From: Pseudomonas sp. GD03919
GTDB lineage: Bacteria > Pseudomonadota > Gammaproteobacteria > Pseudomonadales > Pseudomonadaceae
Length of the DNA stretch: 64,000 nucleotides
Reading direction: 5' to 3'
Assembly: GCF_029814935.1 (NCBI RefSeq)
Contig: NZ_CP104582.1
Location: 3,906,001 to 3,970,000 of the forward strand
Made by a program: the position numbers and the translations under genes. The number at the start of each line of letters is the position of its first letter. Positions within the stretch are counted from its first letter, which is position 1. Below are positions 9,359-17,568 of the stretch, piece by piece. A model generated the notes under the pieces. It saw nothing but the letters and a program-made list of their open reading frames with translations. It did no database searches and was not told the DNA's origin.

Positions 9359-9790
9359 ATGAAAACTCAACTGACCCTCGCCACTCTGGCCCTTAGTCTG
9401 ATCACCACCAGCGTATTCGCCGCTCCGAGCAGCGCGCCCTTCCCTCTGGTGGGTGAAGCCAAGGACAGCCAGGTCCAACAACAACCCGTCGCACCGCTGG
9501 CCGAAGATGGTTACGACCGTACTCCCGGCAGCCAGCGCATTCAGCTGGTAGAAGGTGGATATGAACGTACCCCTGGCGCCCAGCGCATCCAGCTGGCTGA
9601 AGACGGCTCTGACCGCACTCCCGGCAGCCAGCGTATCCAGCTGGTAGAAGGCGGATATGAGCGTACCCCTGGTGCCCAGCGCGTTCAGCTGGCCGAAGGT
9701 GGTTACGAACGTACTCCTGGCGCACAGCGTGTACAGCTGGCCGAAGGCGGCTCTGATCGCCTGATCGAACAACGTGGACGCACTGCATAA
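9359..9790 (+). CDS. small exported protein with 16-residue tandem repeats
   Basis: 143 residues. ATG 9359 follows GGAG at 9347-9350. Residues 1-21 are a signal peptide (MKTQLTLATLALSLITTSVFA). From residue 49 there are five 16-residue units of the form E(D/G)G(Y/S)(D/E)RTPG(S/A)QR(I/V)QL(V/A), then a partial sixth (EGGSDRLIEQ). The DNA repeat is 48 bases, and units 1-2 and 3-4 match as pairs, pointing to growth by 96-base duplication. I recall small Pseudomonas secreted proteins with AEGGSDRL-type repeats, sometimes labelled phage infection protein, but I know of no proven function. Monocistronic, with its own terminator. Confidence 0.85.
   Translation: MKTQLTLATLALSLITTSVFAAPSSAPFPLVGEAKDSQVQQQPVAPLAEDGYDRTPGSQRIQLVEGGYERTPGAQRIQLAEDGSDRTPGSQRIQLVEGGYERTPGAQRVQLAEGGYERTPGAQRVQLAEGGSDRLIEQRGRTA
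9503..9742 (+). repeat. five 48-base tandem repeats inside a CDS
   Basis: Units begin at 9503, 9551, 9599, 9647 and 9695, with a partial sixth from 9743. All keep the reading frame. Units 1 and 3 share the D...S pattern and units 2, 4 and 5 the E...A pattern, so copy number has probably changed by slippage or recombination in steps of one or two units. Confidence 0.9.
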
Positions 9791-9808
9791 GTGCTATCGC
9801 AACACCCC

Positions 9809-9833
9809 AAGCCCGGCACAGGCCGGGCTTTTT
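9809..9833 (+). terminator. Rho-independent terminator of the repeat-protein gene
   Basis: AAGCCCGGC-ACA-GCCGGGCTT forms a GC-rich stem followed by a T run, 19 bases after the stop codon. It also lies downstream of desB on the other strand and may serve both. Confidence 0.85.
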
Positions 9834-9877
9834 CATGCCTGCGATTTATAGGCGAGCGCGCACTGGCACGCAGCGAG

Positions 9878-10960
9878 TCATGCCATCCCTGCAGAGGGCA
9901 AGCGGTAGATCCAGATACGTCGAAGCACAGTCGCAAACTGCCCCCACAAGGTGCCGCAGTTGTAATGCTGGCCATAACGCTCGGCGATCAGGCGCACCTC
10001 ACGTGCCAGTTCGGCATAGCGCCGCGCCGGCAGATCCGGGAACAGGTGATGCTCGATCTGATGACTGAGGTTGCCGGTCAGGATATGCAGCAGCGGCCCA
10101 CCGGACAGATTGCTCGAGCCGCGCAGTTGGCGCAGATACCAGTGCCCGCGCGTCTCCCCTTGCAATATTTCTGGCGCAAAGACCGCCGCCTTCTCGGTGA
10201 AATGACCGCAGAAGATCACCAGAAAGGTCCATAGATTGCGCAGCAGATTGGCCACCAGGTTGCCGGCCAGCACGGCCAGGGCATTGGCACCGAGCAGCAG
10301 CGCCAGCAATGGGAAGACCAGATAATCCTTGCCCCACTGCCGTGCCAGCTTGGCGCCGAACTGACGCGCCAGAGGCGCCACTTCTTCCTTGCTGATGCGC
10401 CCCTTGGCCAGTTTGTCCAGGCGCAGGTGCTGAATGGCCACGGCGTACTGGAACAGCAGCGCCTGGATCGTCACCCACAGGGGTTGCCAGCGGTAGAACG
10501 GCTTCCAGCGCTGTTCGGGGAACAGGCGCACCACGCCGTAGCCGACATCGTCGTCCATGCCCAGCACGTTGGTGTAGGTGTGGTGCATATGGTTATGCGT
10601 GTGCCGCCAGAAATCAGCCGGCCCGACGATATCCCATTCGTACTGGCGCCCGGAAAACTCCGGATCGTTCATCCAGTCGTACTGGCCATGCATGACGTTA
10701 TGGCCCAGCTCCATGTTCTCGAGAATCTTGCCCAGGCCCAGCAGGAAAGTGCCGAGCAGCCAGGTCGGCGGAAACCAGCCGAGCATCAGCAGCGCGCGGC
10801 CGCTCCAACAGCACAGGCGCACGGCACTGCGCACGCGGCGGATATAACGCGCGTCGTGTTCACCCAGGTCAGCCAGCGTACGCTGGCGCAGGGCGTCCAG
10901 CTCCTGGCCGAAGGCCTCCAGCTCGGCAGGGTTCAGCTCTCGATCAAGGCGGGCAGTCAC
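9878..10960 (-). CDS. desB: acyl-CoA delta-9 desaturase DesB
   Basis: 360-residue membrane fatty-acid desaturase. The three histidine boxes that bind the di-iron centre are present: HNVMH (GHNVMHGQYDW), HTHNHMHH and HQIEHH, with hydrophobic segments between them. In P. aeruginosa DesB desaturates exogenous saturated acyl-CoAs, taking electrons from DesC. The start is taken as GTG 10960, which overlaps the desC stop (GTGA), indicating translational coupling. An upstream ATG at 10999 would put 13 residues inside desC and is less likely. Order desC-desB with desT divergent matches P. aeruginosa PA4888-4890. Confidence 0.92.
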   Translation of the reverse strand: MTARLDRELNPAELEAFGQELDALRQRTLADLGEHDARYIRRVRSAVRLCCWSGRALLMLGWFPPTWLLGTFLLGLGKILENMELGHNVMHGQYDWMNDPEFSGRQYEWDIVGPADFWRHTHNHMHHTYTNVLGMDDDVGYGVVRLFPEQRWKPFYRWQPLWVTIQALLFQYAVAIQHLRLDKLAKGRISKEEVAPLARQFGAKLARQWGKDYLVFPLLALLLGANALAVLAGNLVANLLRNLWTFLVIFCGHFTEKAAVFAPEILQGETRGHWYLRQLRGSSNLSGGPLLHILTGNLSHQIEHHLFPDLPARRYAELAREVRLIAERYGQHYNCGTLWGQFATVLRRIWIYRLPSAGMA

Positions 10961-12042
10961 AGGTCGATCTCCACATCCCCATGCGGGGCACTGACACACA
11001 AACGAATGGGTTGGTTGGGCTCGGCGAACAACGCGCCACTGCGCAGATCACGCACCGTACCGGCCAGCAGCAGGCAGGTGCAGCTGGTGCAGATGCCCTG
11101 GCGACAGCCATGAGCCGGACGCAACCCGGCCGCCTCGGCTTGCTCCAGCAGACTGGCGTTGCTGCTGCCCGAGACCTGCTGCTGGCTGCGGGCAAAGCTC
11201 AGGCGGATCGCCCTCGCCTGCGCGTCGGCCAATACCGGCAACGGGCTGAAACTTTCCGATTGCAGGCTGCCTCCGCGTCCGGCGTCATGCCACCCGCCAC
11301 AGGCCTGCTCGACGAACCCACGCGGGCCACAGACCCGCACATGCTCACCCGGCAATGCGGCCAGCCGCTCGGCCGACAGCCGCTCGCCCTCACCACTGAA
11401 AGCCCACTGCACCTGGAAGTTGGCATGCCGTGCCGCCAGTGCCTGCAGCTCTTCAGCAAAGGCCTGCTGGCCGCGATGCCGCACCTGATGCAGCAGTGTC
11501 ACCGGCGCAGAAAAGCCTCGCGCCAGCGCCTCACGCAATAACCCGAGCAACGGCGTGATGCCGCTGCCGGCCGCCAGCAACAGCACCGCGCGCGGCTCTT
11601 GCGGCCAGGCGAAGTCACCAAAGGCCTGGCCCAGTTCGATGAGTTGCCCCACGGCCAGATGATCGAGCAGCAGATTGGATAACCGCCCACCGGGTTGACG
11701 CTTGATCGCGACCTCGATGCGCCCGTCGGCCGCCACCGAGGTCAGGCTGTAACTGCGCCCGTGACGCACCCCGTCCTGCTGCAGATACAGCTGAACATGC
11801 TGCCCGGCACGCCAGCCGCGCGCGTTGCCGTTGCAACGCAGTTGTATCGCCAGCATGTCGTCGGCCACCCAGCGGCGTGACTCGACCCGCGCATAAACAC
11901 GATTGAGACGCAGCGCCGGGTGCAACAGGCGCAGGCAGAGATCGACATCCGCCTCGCGCAACCAGCCGCCCGCACAGAGCCGGCGCAGCGGCTGCAGAGC
12001 AGGCGACAAGCGCCGCGCCAATGACAGGGGAATCAGGGGCAT
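10957..12042 (-). CDS. desC: ferredoxin/ferredoxin-NADP reductase DesC, electron donor to desaturase
   Basis: 361-residue oxidoreductase. Order of parts: a short N-terminal region, an FAD-binding domain (GRSYSLTS, about residues 95-102), an NAD(P)-binding domain (AAGSGITPLLGLLRE) and a C-terminal plant-type 2Fe-2S ferredoxin domain (HGCRQGICTSCTC with the fourth Cys in IRLCVS). This matches DesC, which passes electrons from NADPH to DesB. First gene of the desCB operon; two DesT-type palindromes lie directly upstream. Confidence 0.92.
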   Translation of the reverse strand: MPLIPLSLARRLSPALQPLRRLCAGGWLREADVDLCLRLLHPALRLNRVYARVESRRWVADDMLAIQLRCNGNARGWRAGQHVQLYLQQDGVRHGRSYSLTSVAADGRIEVAIKRQPGGRLSNLLLDHLAVGQLIELGQAFGDFAWPQEPRAVLLLAAGSGITPLLGLLREALARGFSAPVTLLHQVRHRGQQAFAEELQALAARHANFQVQWAFSGEGERLSAERLAALPGEHVRVCGPRGFVEQACGGWHDAGRGGSLQSESFSPLPVLADAQARAIRLSFARSQQQVSGSSNASLLEQAEAAGLRPAHGCRQGICTSCTCLLLAGTVRDLRSGALFAEPNQPIRLCVSAPHGDVEIDL

Positions 12043-12055
12043 CCGTAATTATCCA

Positions 12056-12071
12056 GTGAACACTTGTTCAC
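12056..12071. promoter_or_regulatory. DesT operator, near-perfect palindrome
   Basis: GTGAACACTTGTTCAC: 7-base arms GTGAACA/TGTTCAC are perfect around a CT centre. It lies 14 bases upstream of the desC start and resembles the DesT site known between P. aeruginosa desC and desT. Expected to repress desCB according to the saturated/unsaturated acyl-CoA ratio. Confidence 0.8.
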
Positions 12072-12097
12072 AAGACTGGCAGAAAGCCCATATTTCA

Positions 12098-12113
12098 GTC
12101 AACACTTGTACAC
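12098..12113. promoter_or_regulatory. second, weaker DesT-like operator
   Basis: GTCAACACTTGTACAC keeps the AACACTTGT core of the first site but has two arm mismatches. The two sites start 42 bases apart, about four helical turns, so dimers could bind the same DNA face. It lies 60 bases from the desT start and may add autoregulation. Confidence 0.6.
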
Positions 12114-12174
12114 AGACTGCTGTCACCGCGGTTCGACGCTGCCGCCCTGCTTTGCTAGAGTGCGGCATCCCTCA

Positions 12175-12825
12175 ATGATCCGATTCCGCATGACGCCACG
12201 CGCCGAACAAAAGCAGCAGACCCGCCAGTCCCTGATGGACGCCGCCCTCACGCTGATGGAAAGCGGGCGCGGCTTTGGCAGCCTGAGCCTGCGCGAAGTG
12301 ACGCGCGTCGCCGGTATCGTGCCCACCGGTTTCTATCGGCACTTCGCCGACATGGACGAACTCGGCCTGGCACTGGTGGCGGAAGTCGGTGAGACCTTCC
12401 GCGCGGCGATCCGCCAGGTACGCCGCCATGAATTCGAGATGCGCGGCATGATCGATGCCTCGGTGCGCATCTTCCTCGCTGAAGTAGCGGCCAATCACGC
12501 TCAGTTCCTATTTCTCGCCCGTGAGCAGTACGGCGGCTCACAACCCGTGCGCCAGGCCATTGCCGCCCTGCGCGAACGCATCACCAGCGACCTGGCCGCC
12601 GATCTCAAGCTGATGAACCGCATGCCGCACCTCGACGATGCGGCGCTCGACGTGGTCTCGGATCTGGTGGTCAAAACCGTCTTCGCCACCTTGCCCGAGC
12701 TGATCGATCCGCCCGCCGAAACCCTGCCCGCGCACCTCACCGCAGAGGCCAAGGTCATCCAGCAACTACGCTTCATCATGGTCGGTGGCAAGCATTGGCT
12801 GGGGCTGGGCAAGCCTTCAGACTAG
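12175..12825 (+). CDS. desT: TetR-family regulator DesT
   Basis: 216 residues from ATG 12175 (ATG 12190, giving 211 residues, is also possible). The N-terminal TetR helix-turn-helix is clear: LSLREVTRVAGIVPTGFYRHFADMDEL in two halves around residues 40-66. The C-terminal part is the ligand domain, which in P. aeruginosa DesT senses acyl-CoA saturation. Divergent from desCB, with two operator-like palindromes between them. Readings starting further upstream would run through the operators and are rejected. Confidence 0.9.
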   Translation: MIRFRMTPRAEQKQQTRQSLMDAALTLMESGRGFGSLSLREVTRVAGIVPTGFYRHFADMDELGLALVAEVGETFRAAIRQVRRHEFEMRGMIDASVRIFLAEVAANHAQFLFLAREQYGGSQPVRQAIAALRERITSDLAADLKLMNRMPHLDDAALDVVSDLVVKTVFATLPELIDPPAETLPAHLTAEAKVIQQLRFIMVGGKHWLGLGKPSD

Positions 12826-12988
12826 CGCGCACCAAAATCGCTCACCCCTAACAAAAACGCACCAAATCAAACCTGACCGCCTCGCCTAGTTATCCACAAC
12901 AGGCTTGAACGCCCCGCCCTGCGCCACTCTTCAGCCTTGGCAAGGCACTTGCACTATTTCCGGGCACATTGCCCCGGAATAGATACGC

Positions 12989-13489
12989 ATGCTGGTGATC
13001 CACTCCCGAATCGCGCCGCAGAGCGCCTGCGACGCCGAACTGGAACTGACCTTCGAAGCCCGCAGCAAGAGCCGCCTGCGCTGCTTCACCACTGACGGTG
13101 AAGAGGTCGGCCTGTTTCTCGAACGCGGCCAGCCGGCACTGGCCGATGGCGAGTGCCTGCTGGCCAAGGATGGCCGCATCGTGTGCGTGCGCGCCAAGGC
13201 CGAGCCGCTGCTGCATGTGACCTGCGCCAGCCCCTTCGAGCTGATGCGCGCCGCCTATCACCTGGGCAACCGCCATGTCGCCCTGCAACTGGGCGATGGC
13301 TGGCTGCGCCTGCCGGATGACTACGTACTCAAGGCCATGCTGGAGCAGCTCGGCGCCACGGTCGAAGCCATCGAAGCGCCCTACCAGCCCGAACAGGGCG
13401 CCTATGGCGGCGGTCACCATCACTCCCATCATGGCGACGAGGAATTCAACTACGGCCCGCGCCTGCACCAGTTCGGGGTGCGCAAGTGA
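12989..13489 (+). CDS. ureE: urease accessory protein UreE, nickel chaperone
   Basis: 166 residues. N-terminal peptide-binding-like domain, then the metal-binding domain with AYHLGNRHVALQL and LPDDYVLKAMLEQLGATV. The His-rich tail GGGHHHSHHGDEEF near residues 139-152 is the usual extra nickel-binding region. UreE delivers Ni2+ to the urease active site through UreG. First of ureE-ureF-ureG-hupE. No ureABCD in this window, as in P. aeruginosa where they lie apart. Confidence 0.96.
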   Translation: MLVIHSRIAPQSACDAELELTFEARSKSRLRCFTTDGEEVGLFLERGQPALADGECLLAKDGRIVCVRAKAEPLLHVTCASPFELMRAAYHLGNRHVALQLGDGWLRLPDDYVLKAMLEQLGATVEAIEAPYQPEQGAYGGGHHHSHHGDEEFNYGPRLHQFGVRK

Positions 13490-13556
13490 GCCCGAGCCTA
13501 TCGCGTCAGGCAGGGTGTCGCGGGGCGGCCCAAGCCGTGCGCAGCGGGGCAAAATC

Positions 13557-14231
13557 ATGAAACCCGCCTGGGCTCTTTTACGCCTGGCCAGCCCACAGTT
13601 GCCCATTGGCGGCTACAGCTACTCGCAAGGCCTGGAATGGGCTATCGACAGCACTCTGGTCAGCGATGCCGTGAGCGCCGAGCGCTGGCTGGCCGATCAG
13701 CTCTTGCTCAATCTCGCGCGCTTCGAAGCGCCGCTGCTGCTGGCCCACTGCCGCGCAGCCGCACAGGCTGACTGGGCACAGCTTCAGCTACTGGCCGAAC
13801 AACACCGCGCCAGCCGCGAAACCCGCGAACTGGCCCTGGAAAGCCGGCAGATGGGTTATTCGCTGCGGCAACTGCTCGAAGGCCTGCCCGAGCTGGACGA
13901 GGCCGCGCGTGACCTGCTCGCAACCCAGGAGGAGCCCGGCTTGGCTCTGGCCTGGGCACTGGCGGCACGCGCCTGGCAGATCGCCCCGGACGATGCCCTG
14001 GCCGCCTGGCTCTGGGGCTGGCTGGAGAACCAGCTCGCCGTGCTGATGAAGGTGCTGCCGCTTGGCCAGCAGGCCGCCCAGCGCCTGACCAGCCGCCTGC
14101 TGCCGCAGCTCGAGGCGGCCCAGCAACAAGCCGCCAGCCTTTCCCCCGAACACTGGGGCAGCGCCGCCTTCGGCCTGGCCCTGGCGAGCATGGCGCACGA
14201 GCGCCAGTACTCGCGTCTTTTCCGCTCCTGA
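13557..14231 (+). CDS. ureF: urease accessory protein UreF
   Basis: 224 residues from ATG 13557. Starts with the family pattern [23 protein letters not shown] and continues as an all-helical protein, ending [15 protein letters not shown]. UreF with UreD (UreH) bridges UreG to apo-urease and helps gate GTP hydrolysis. Longer readings of this frame overlap ureE and lack the family start. The 67-base gap after ureE contains no terminator, so one transcript is likely. Confidence 0.95.
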   Translation: MKPAWALLRLASPQLPIGGYSYSQGLEWAIDSTLVSDAVSAERWLADQLLLNLARFEAPLLLAHCRAAAQADWAQLQLLAEQHRASRETRELALESRQMGYSLRQLLEGLPELDEAARDLLATQEEPGLALAWALAARAWQIAPDDALAAWLWGWLENQLAVLMKVLPLGQQAAQRLTSRLLPQLEAAQQQAASLSPEHWGSAAFGLALASMAHERQYSRLFRS

Positions 14232-14247
14232 CGAGGAACAACACCCC

Positions 14248-14862
<615 letters not shown>

Positions 14863-14884
14863 TTCCACCTTCAAGGAGATCCCT

Positions 14885-15457
14885 ATGAACCTGCGCAAGA
14901 CCCTTTCCGCCATCGCCCTGCTCTGCACCCCGGCACTGGCCTTCGCCCACCCTGGGCATGGTGATTCCGGCCTGATGGCCGGCCTGGCCCACCCGGTGTT
15001 TGGCATGGATCACCTGCTGGCGATGTTCGCCGTTGGCCTGTGGGCCGCCCAACAGAGCGGCGCGGCGCGCTGGGCGCTGCCGCTGACTTTCGTCGGCAGC
15101 ATGCTGGTCGGCGGCCTGCTCGGCTTCTCCGGCGTGGAAATCCCACTGATGGAAACCGGCATCGCCGGCTCGGTACTGGCGTTCGGCTTGCTGGTAGTGG
15201 TCGCCGCACGCCTGCCGATGGCGGTATCCGTAGCCCTGACCGCCTTCTTCGCCCTCACCCACGGTGTCGCTCACGGTCTGGAGTTGCCGGAACTGGCCAG
15301 CCCCTTCGGCTACGCCATCGGCTTCATCGTCGCCACTGCCGCACTGCATGCCATTGGCTTTGCATTGGTGCGTTTTCTGCCCCAGGCCGCAGCACCCTTG
15401 GTACGTATCGCGGGTGGCGCCTCGGCAGCAACGGGTGCCTGGTTGCTGCTCAGCTGA
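14885..15457 (+). CDS. HupE/UreJ family protein, putative nickel transporter
   Basis: 190 residues from ATG 14885, preceded by AAGGAG. An N-terminal signal (cleavage after LAFA) exposes HPGHGDSG, a metal-ligand-like motif typical of HupE/UreJ. About six hydrophobic segments follow, with further conserved His in FGMDHLLAMFAVGLW and LTHGVAHGLEL. The family is proposed to import or diffuse nickel for hydrogenase or urease; its location 22 bases after ureG supports a nickel role. Equivalent to the gene after ureG in P. aeruginosa (PA4894). Confidence 0.9.
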   Translation: MNLRKTLSAIALLCTPALAFAHPGHGDSGLMAGLAHPVFGMDHLLAMFAVGLWAAQQSGAARWALPLTFVGSMLVGGLLGFSGVEIPLMETGIAGSVLAFGLLVVVAARLPMAVSVALTAFFALTHGVAHGLELPELASPFGYAIGFIVATAALHAIGFALVRFLPQAAAPLVRIAGGASAATGAWLLLS

Positions 15458-15467
15458 GCATCCGCTG

Positions 15468-15495
15468 CAGGCAGGGTGTACACGCACCCTGCCTG
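15468..15495 (+). terminator. hairpin downstream of the ure operon
   Basis: An 11-bp perfect stem (15468-15478 with 15485-15495, CAGGCAGGGTG arm) and a 6-base loop, 11 bases after the hupE-like stop. No strong T run follows, so termination may be partial or Rho-assisted. Confidence 0.55.
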
Positions 15496-16064
15496 TTGGC
15501 GTCCAGAGCCGACGTGACGGGCGCTAGCGTGATTGCTCACCAGCTTATCCACAGCTTTCTTCACATACCCAGGGGATAATTGTTCGGCCTGCCTGCCAAG
15601 GTACAAAAAAGACTGGACAACGGTGTTTCCAGCATCCGCTGAACAGCACTGATCAAAGCTTGGCCAATACGCTGAGAGCCAGTCATATCGGGCCATACAG
15701 CAACAATTACAACAGTTACCCACAGCATCACCCACAGCAATCGTGGAAAACCAAAAGGCACGCTTCGAGCTTTCCCAAAAACTGTCAAGTCCTTGTGTGA
15801 AAAGGAAAAACAACGCTGTTCAATTCTTCACCAACAGGCTGTAAACAAGGTATTTCAGGCATCGCAGGCAAACGCCACCAGCTTATCCACAGAAATGCCC
15901 ACAGCCTTCGTGGAAAACTTTATTGCCGTTGTCCGGATGGTGCACAAACACACAAGGCCCTTGCATCGATACAGGCACCAACGCGACGCTAGCGACTGCA
16001 GCCGGAGTCGCTTTCAGTGGTCTTGCAGGCGCATCACGCCGCCAAGTTCATCCAGGGATGTTTC
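15496..16064. other. 569-base non-coding gap with DnaA-box-like and repeated short motifs
   Basis: No convincing gene on either strand. It holds two perfect TTATCCACA motifs (15545-15553 and 15883-15891), both inside the longer shared string CACCAGCTTATCCACAG, a near match TTACCCACA at 15716-15724, and two copies of CCCACAG-N4-CGTGGAAAAC (15731-15751 and 15898-15918). Base composition is more AT-rich than the genes around it. Confidence 0.6.
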
Positions 16065-16679
16065 ATGTTCAGTTTCTTCCTCGCCGCCATGCTCCTTGGC
16101 TTCGTCTTCAACGCGACGCCCGGCGCCGTATTCAGTGAAACCCTGCGCCGAGGCCTGCGCGACGGCTACAAGCCGGCGCTGATGGTGCAGATCGGCTCGC
16201 TGGTGGGCGATGCCACCTGGGCCGCCGTGGGCCTGACCGGCCTGGCACTGCTGCTCGACAGCGCACAGATCCGCTACCCGTTGACCCTGGCCAGTGCGCT
16301 GTATCTGGCCTGGCTCGGTTATCAGTCATTGCGCGACGCTCATCGCCCGCCGCTGCCCAGCGACGACAGTCAGGGCGCCGCTGGTGGTGCCTTCGCCGCA
16401 GGCGCTGCGCTGTCGCTGACCAACCCGCAAAACATCGTTTACTGGGCGGCCATGGGCGGCGCGATGGCGGCCATCGGCGTCGCTCAGCCAACGCCAGCTC
16501 ACCTGGCGGTGTTCTTCGCCGGCTTCATGGTCTCGTCGCTGCTCTGGTGCTTCATCTGCGCCGGCCTGGTGGACTGGTTTCGCCGCGCGGCCTCGCTGCT
16601 CTGGCACCGCCTGACCTACGCAGCCTGCGGCGTGGTGCTGCTGGGGCTGGCCGGCATGAGCGCACTGGAGCTGGTCTGA
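16065..16679 (+). CDS. LysE-family exporter
   Basis: 204-residue, six-helix inner-membrane protein of the LysE/RhtB type, which exports amino acids or related small molecules. Seen: the family N-terminus NATPGAVFSETLRRGLRDGYKPAL, then GSLVGDATWAAVGLTGLALLL, YLAWLGYQSL and the second-half motif SLTNPQNIVYWAAMGG. ATG 16065 puts the first helix right at the N-terminus; an in-frame start 48 bases upstream would add a polar extension. Monocistronic as far as can be seen. Substrate unknown. Confidence 0.87.
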   Translation: MFSFFLAAMLLGFVFNATPGAVFSETLRRGLRDGYKPALMVQIGSLVGDATWAAVGLTGLALLLDSAQIRYPLTLASALYLAWLGYQSLRDAHRPPLPSDDSQGAAGGAFAAGAALSLTNPQNIVYWAAMGGAMAAIGVAQPTPAHLAVFFAGFMVSSLLWCFICAGLVDWFRRAASLLWHRLTYAACGVVLLGLAGMSALELV

Positions 16680-16778
16680 TCGACTCGCGGCTATCGCCAC
16701 CATCGAAATAATCTAAGGGCGCAGCATCCCAGGCAGGACTAGGCTCAAGCACATATCCCTGCGTCAGGAAGCCGCGCC

Positions 16779-16856
16779 ATGCACCTCAACGACCTGCTCA
16801 AGCAACTGCTCGCCAGTTACGCCTGCGCCACCTGCGGCATCGATACGCGCCACTGA
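16779..16856 (+). CDS. possible 25-residue small protein with CATC motif
   Basis: A short reading frame, ATG 16779 to TGA 16856, behind GGAAG. The peptide begins [15 protein letters not shown] and ends [10 protein letters not shown], so an amphipathic helix is followed by a C-x2-C pair. Codon use is GC-rich in third positions like the real genes. It stands alone between the LysE-type gene and the LOG gene. No family is recognised and it may be untranslated. Confidence 0.25.
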   Translation: MHLNDLLKQLLASYACATCGIDTRH

Positions 16857-16915
16857 CCCTTGGTGGCTGGGCGACGGCTGGTTACCCTTGGCGCCTTCAG
16901 CCAAGGAGCCTGCTC

Positions 16916-17503
16916 ATGTCCCTGCGTAGCGTCTGCGTCTTCTGTGGTGCCAGCCCTGGTGCCAGTCCCATCTACCGCGAAGCGGCCGAAGCCCTCGGTC
17001 AGCACCTGGCCAAGCGCGGCATGCGCCTGATCTACGGCGGCGGCGCCGTCGGCCTGATGGGCGTGGTCGCCGATGCGGCGCTGAACGCCGGTGGCGAGGT
17101 GATCGGCATCATCCCGCAAAGCCTGGAACGTGCCGAGATCGGCCATCGCAACCTGACCTGTCTGGAAGTGGTGGATGGCATGCATGCACGCAAGGCACGC
17201 ATGGCCCAGCTGGCCAATGCCTTCATCGCCCTGCCCGGTGGCCTCGGCACCCTGGAAGAGCTGTTCGAAGTGTGGACCTGGGGCCAACTCGGCTACCACG
17301 CCAAACCGCTGGGCCTGCTGGAGGTGAACGGTTTTTACAGCAAACTCGGCGACTTCCTCGATCATCTGGTCGCCGAACGCTTCGTGCGCCCGCAGCACCG
17401 CGAGATGCTGCAGATTGCCGGTACCCCCCAAGACCTGATCGATGCGCTGGTCGAATGGCGCCCGAGCGCGGCGCCGAAGTGGGTAGATCACGAGCCCGTC
17501 TGA
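16916..17503 (+). CDS. LOG-family nucleotide phosphoribohydrolase
   Basis: 195 residues of the TIGR00730/LOG type, which cleave cytokinin riboside monophosphates or AMP to the base and ribose 5-phosphate. Seen: [15 protein letters not shown] at the start, the Rossmann glycine cluster [18 protein letters not shown], and the signature [16 protein letters not shown] with the catalytic Glu. Start ATG 16916 follows AAGGAG. Homologous to P. aeruginosa PA4923, which sits next to azurin there as well. Confidence 0.93.
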   Translation: MSLRSVCVFCGASPGASPIYREAAEALGQHLAKRGMRLIYGGGAVGLMGVVADAALNAGGEVIGIIPQSLERAEIGHRNLTCLEVVDGMHARKARMAQLANAFIALPGGLGTLEELFEVWTWGQLGYHAKPLGLLEVNGFYSKLGDFLDHLVAERFVRPQHREMLQIAGTPQDLIDALVEWRPSAAPKWVDHEPV

Positions 17504-17568
17504 GCCAGTACGCAGAGATGTAACACAATGCTACGCTCTGCGGCTTCACTCCCTATGGAAGCCGCACC

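Noticed and set aside
9503..9742. Regular 48-base repeats that could suggest a CRISPR array
   Set aside because: The repeats are directly adjacent with no spacers, stay in frame and encode a protein repeat behind a signal peptide. No cas genes nearby.
15496..16064. Chromosome origin (oriC)
   Set aside because: DnaA-like boxes are few, and dnaA, dnaN, rnpA, rpmH or gidA are absent. The surrounding genes are not those near a Pseudomonas origin.
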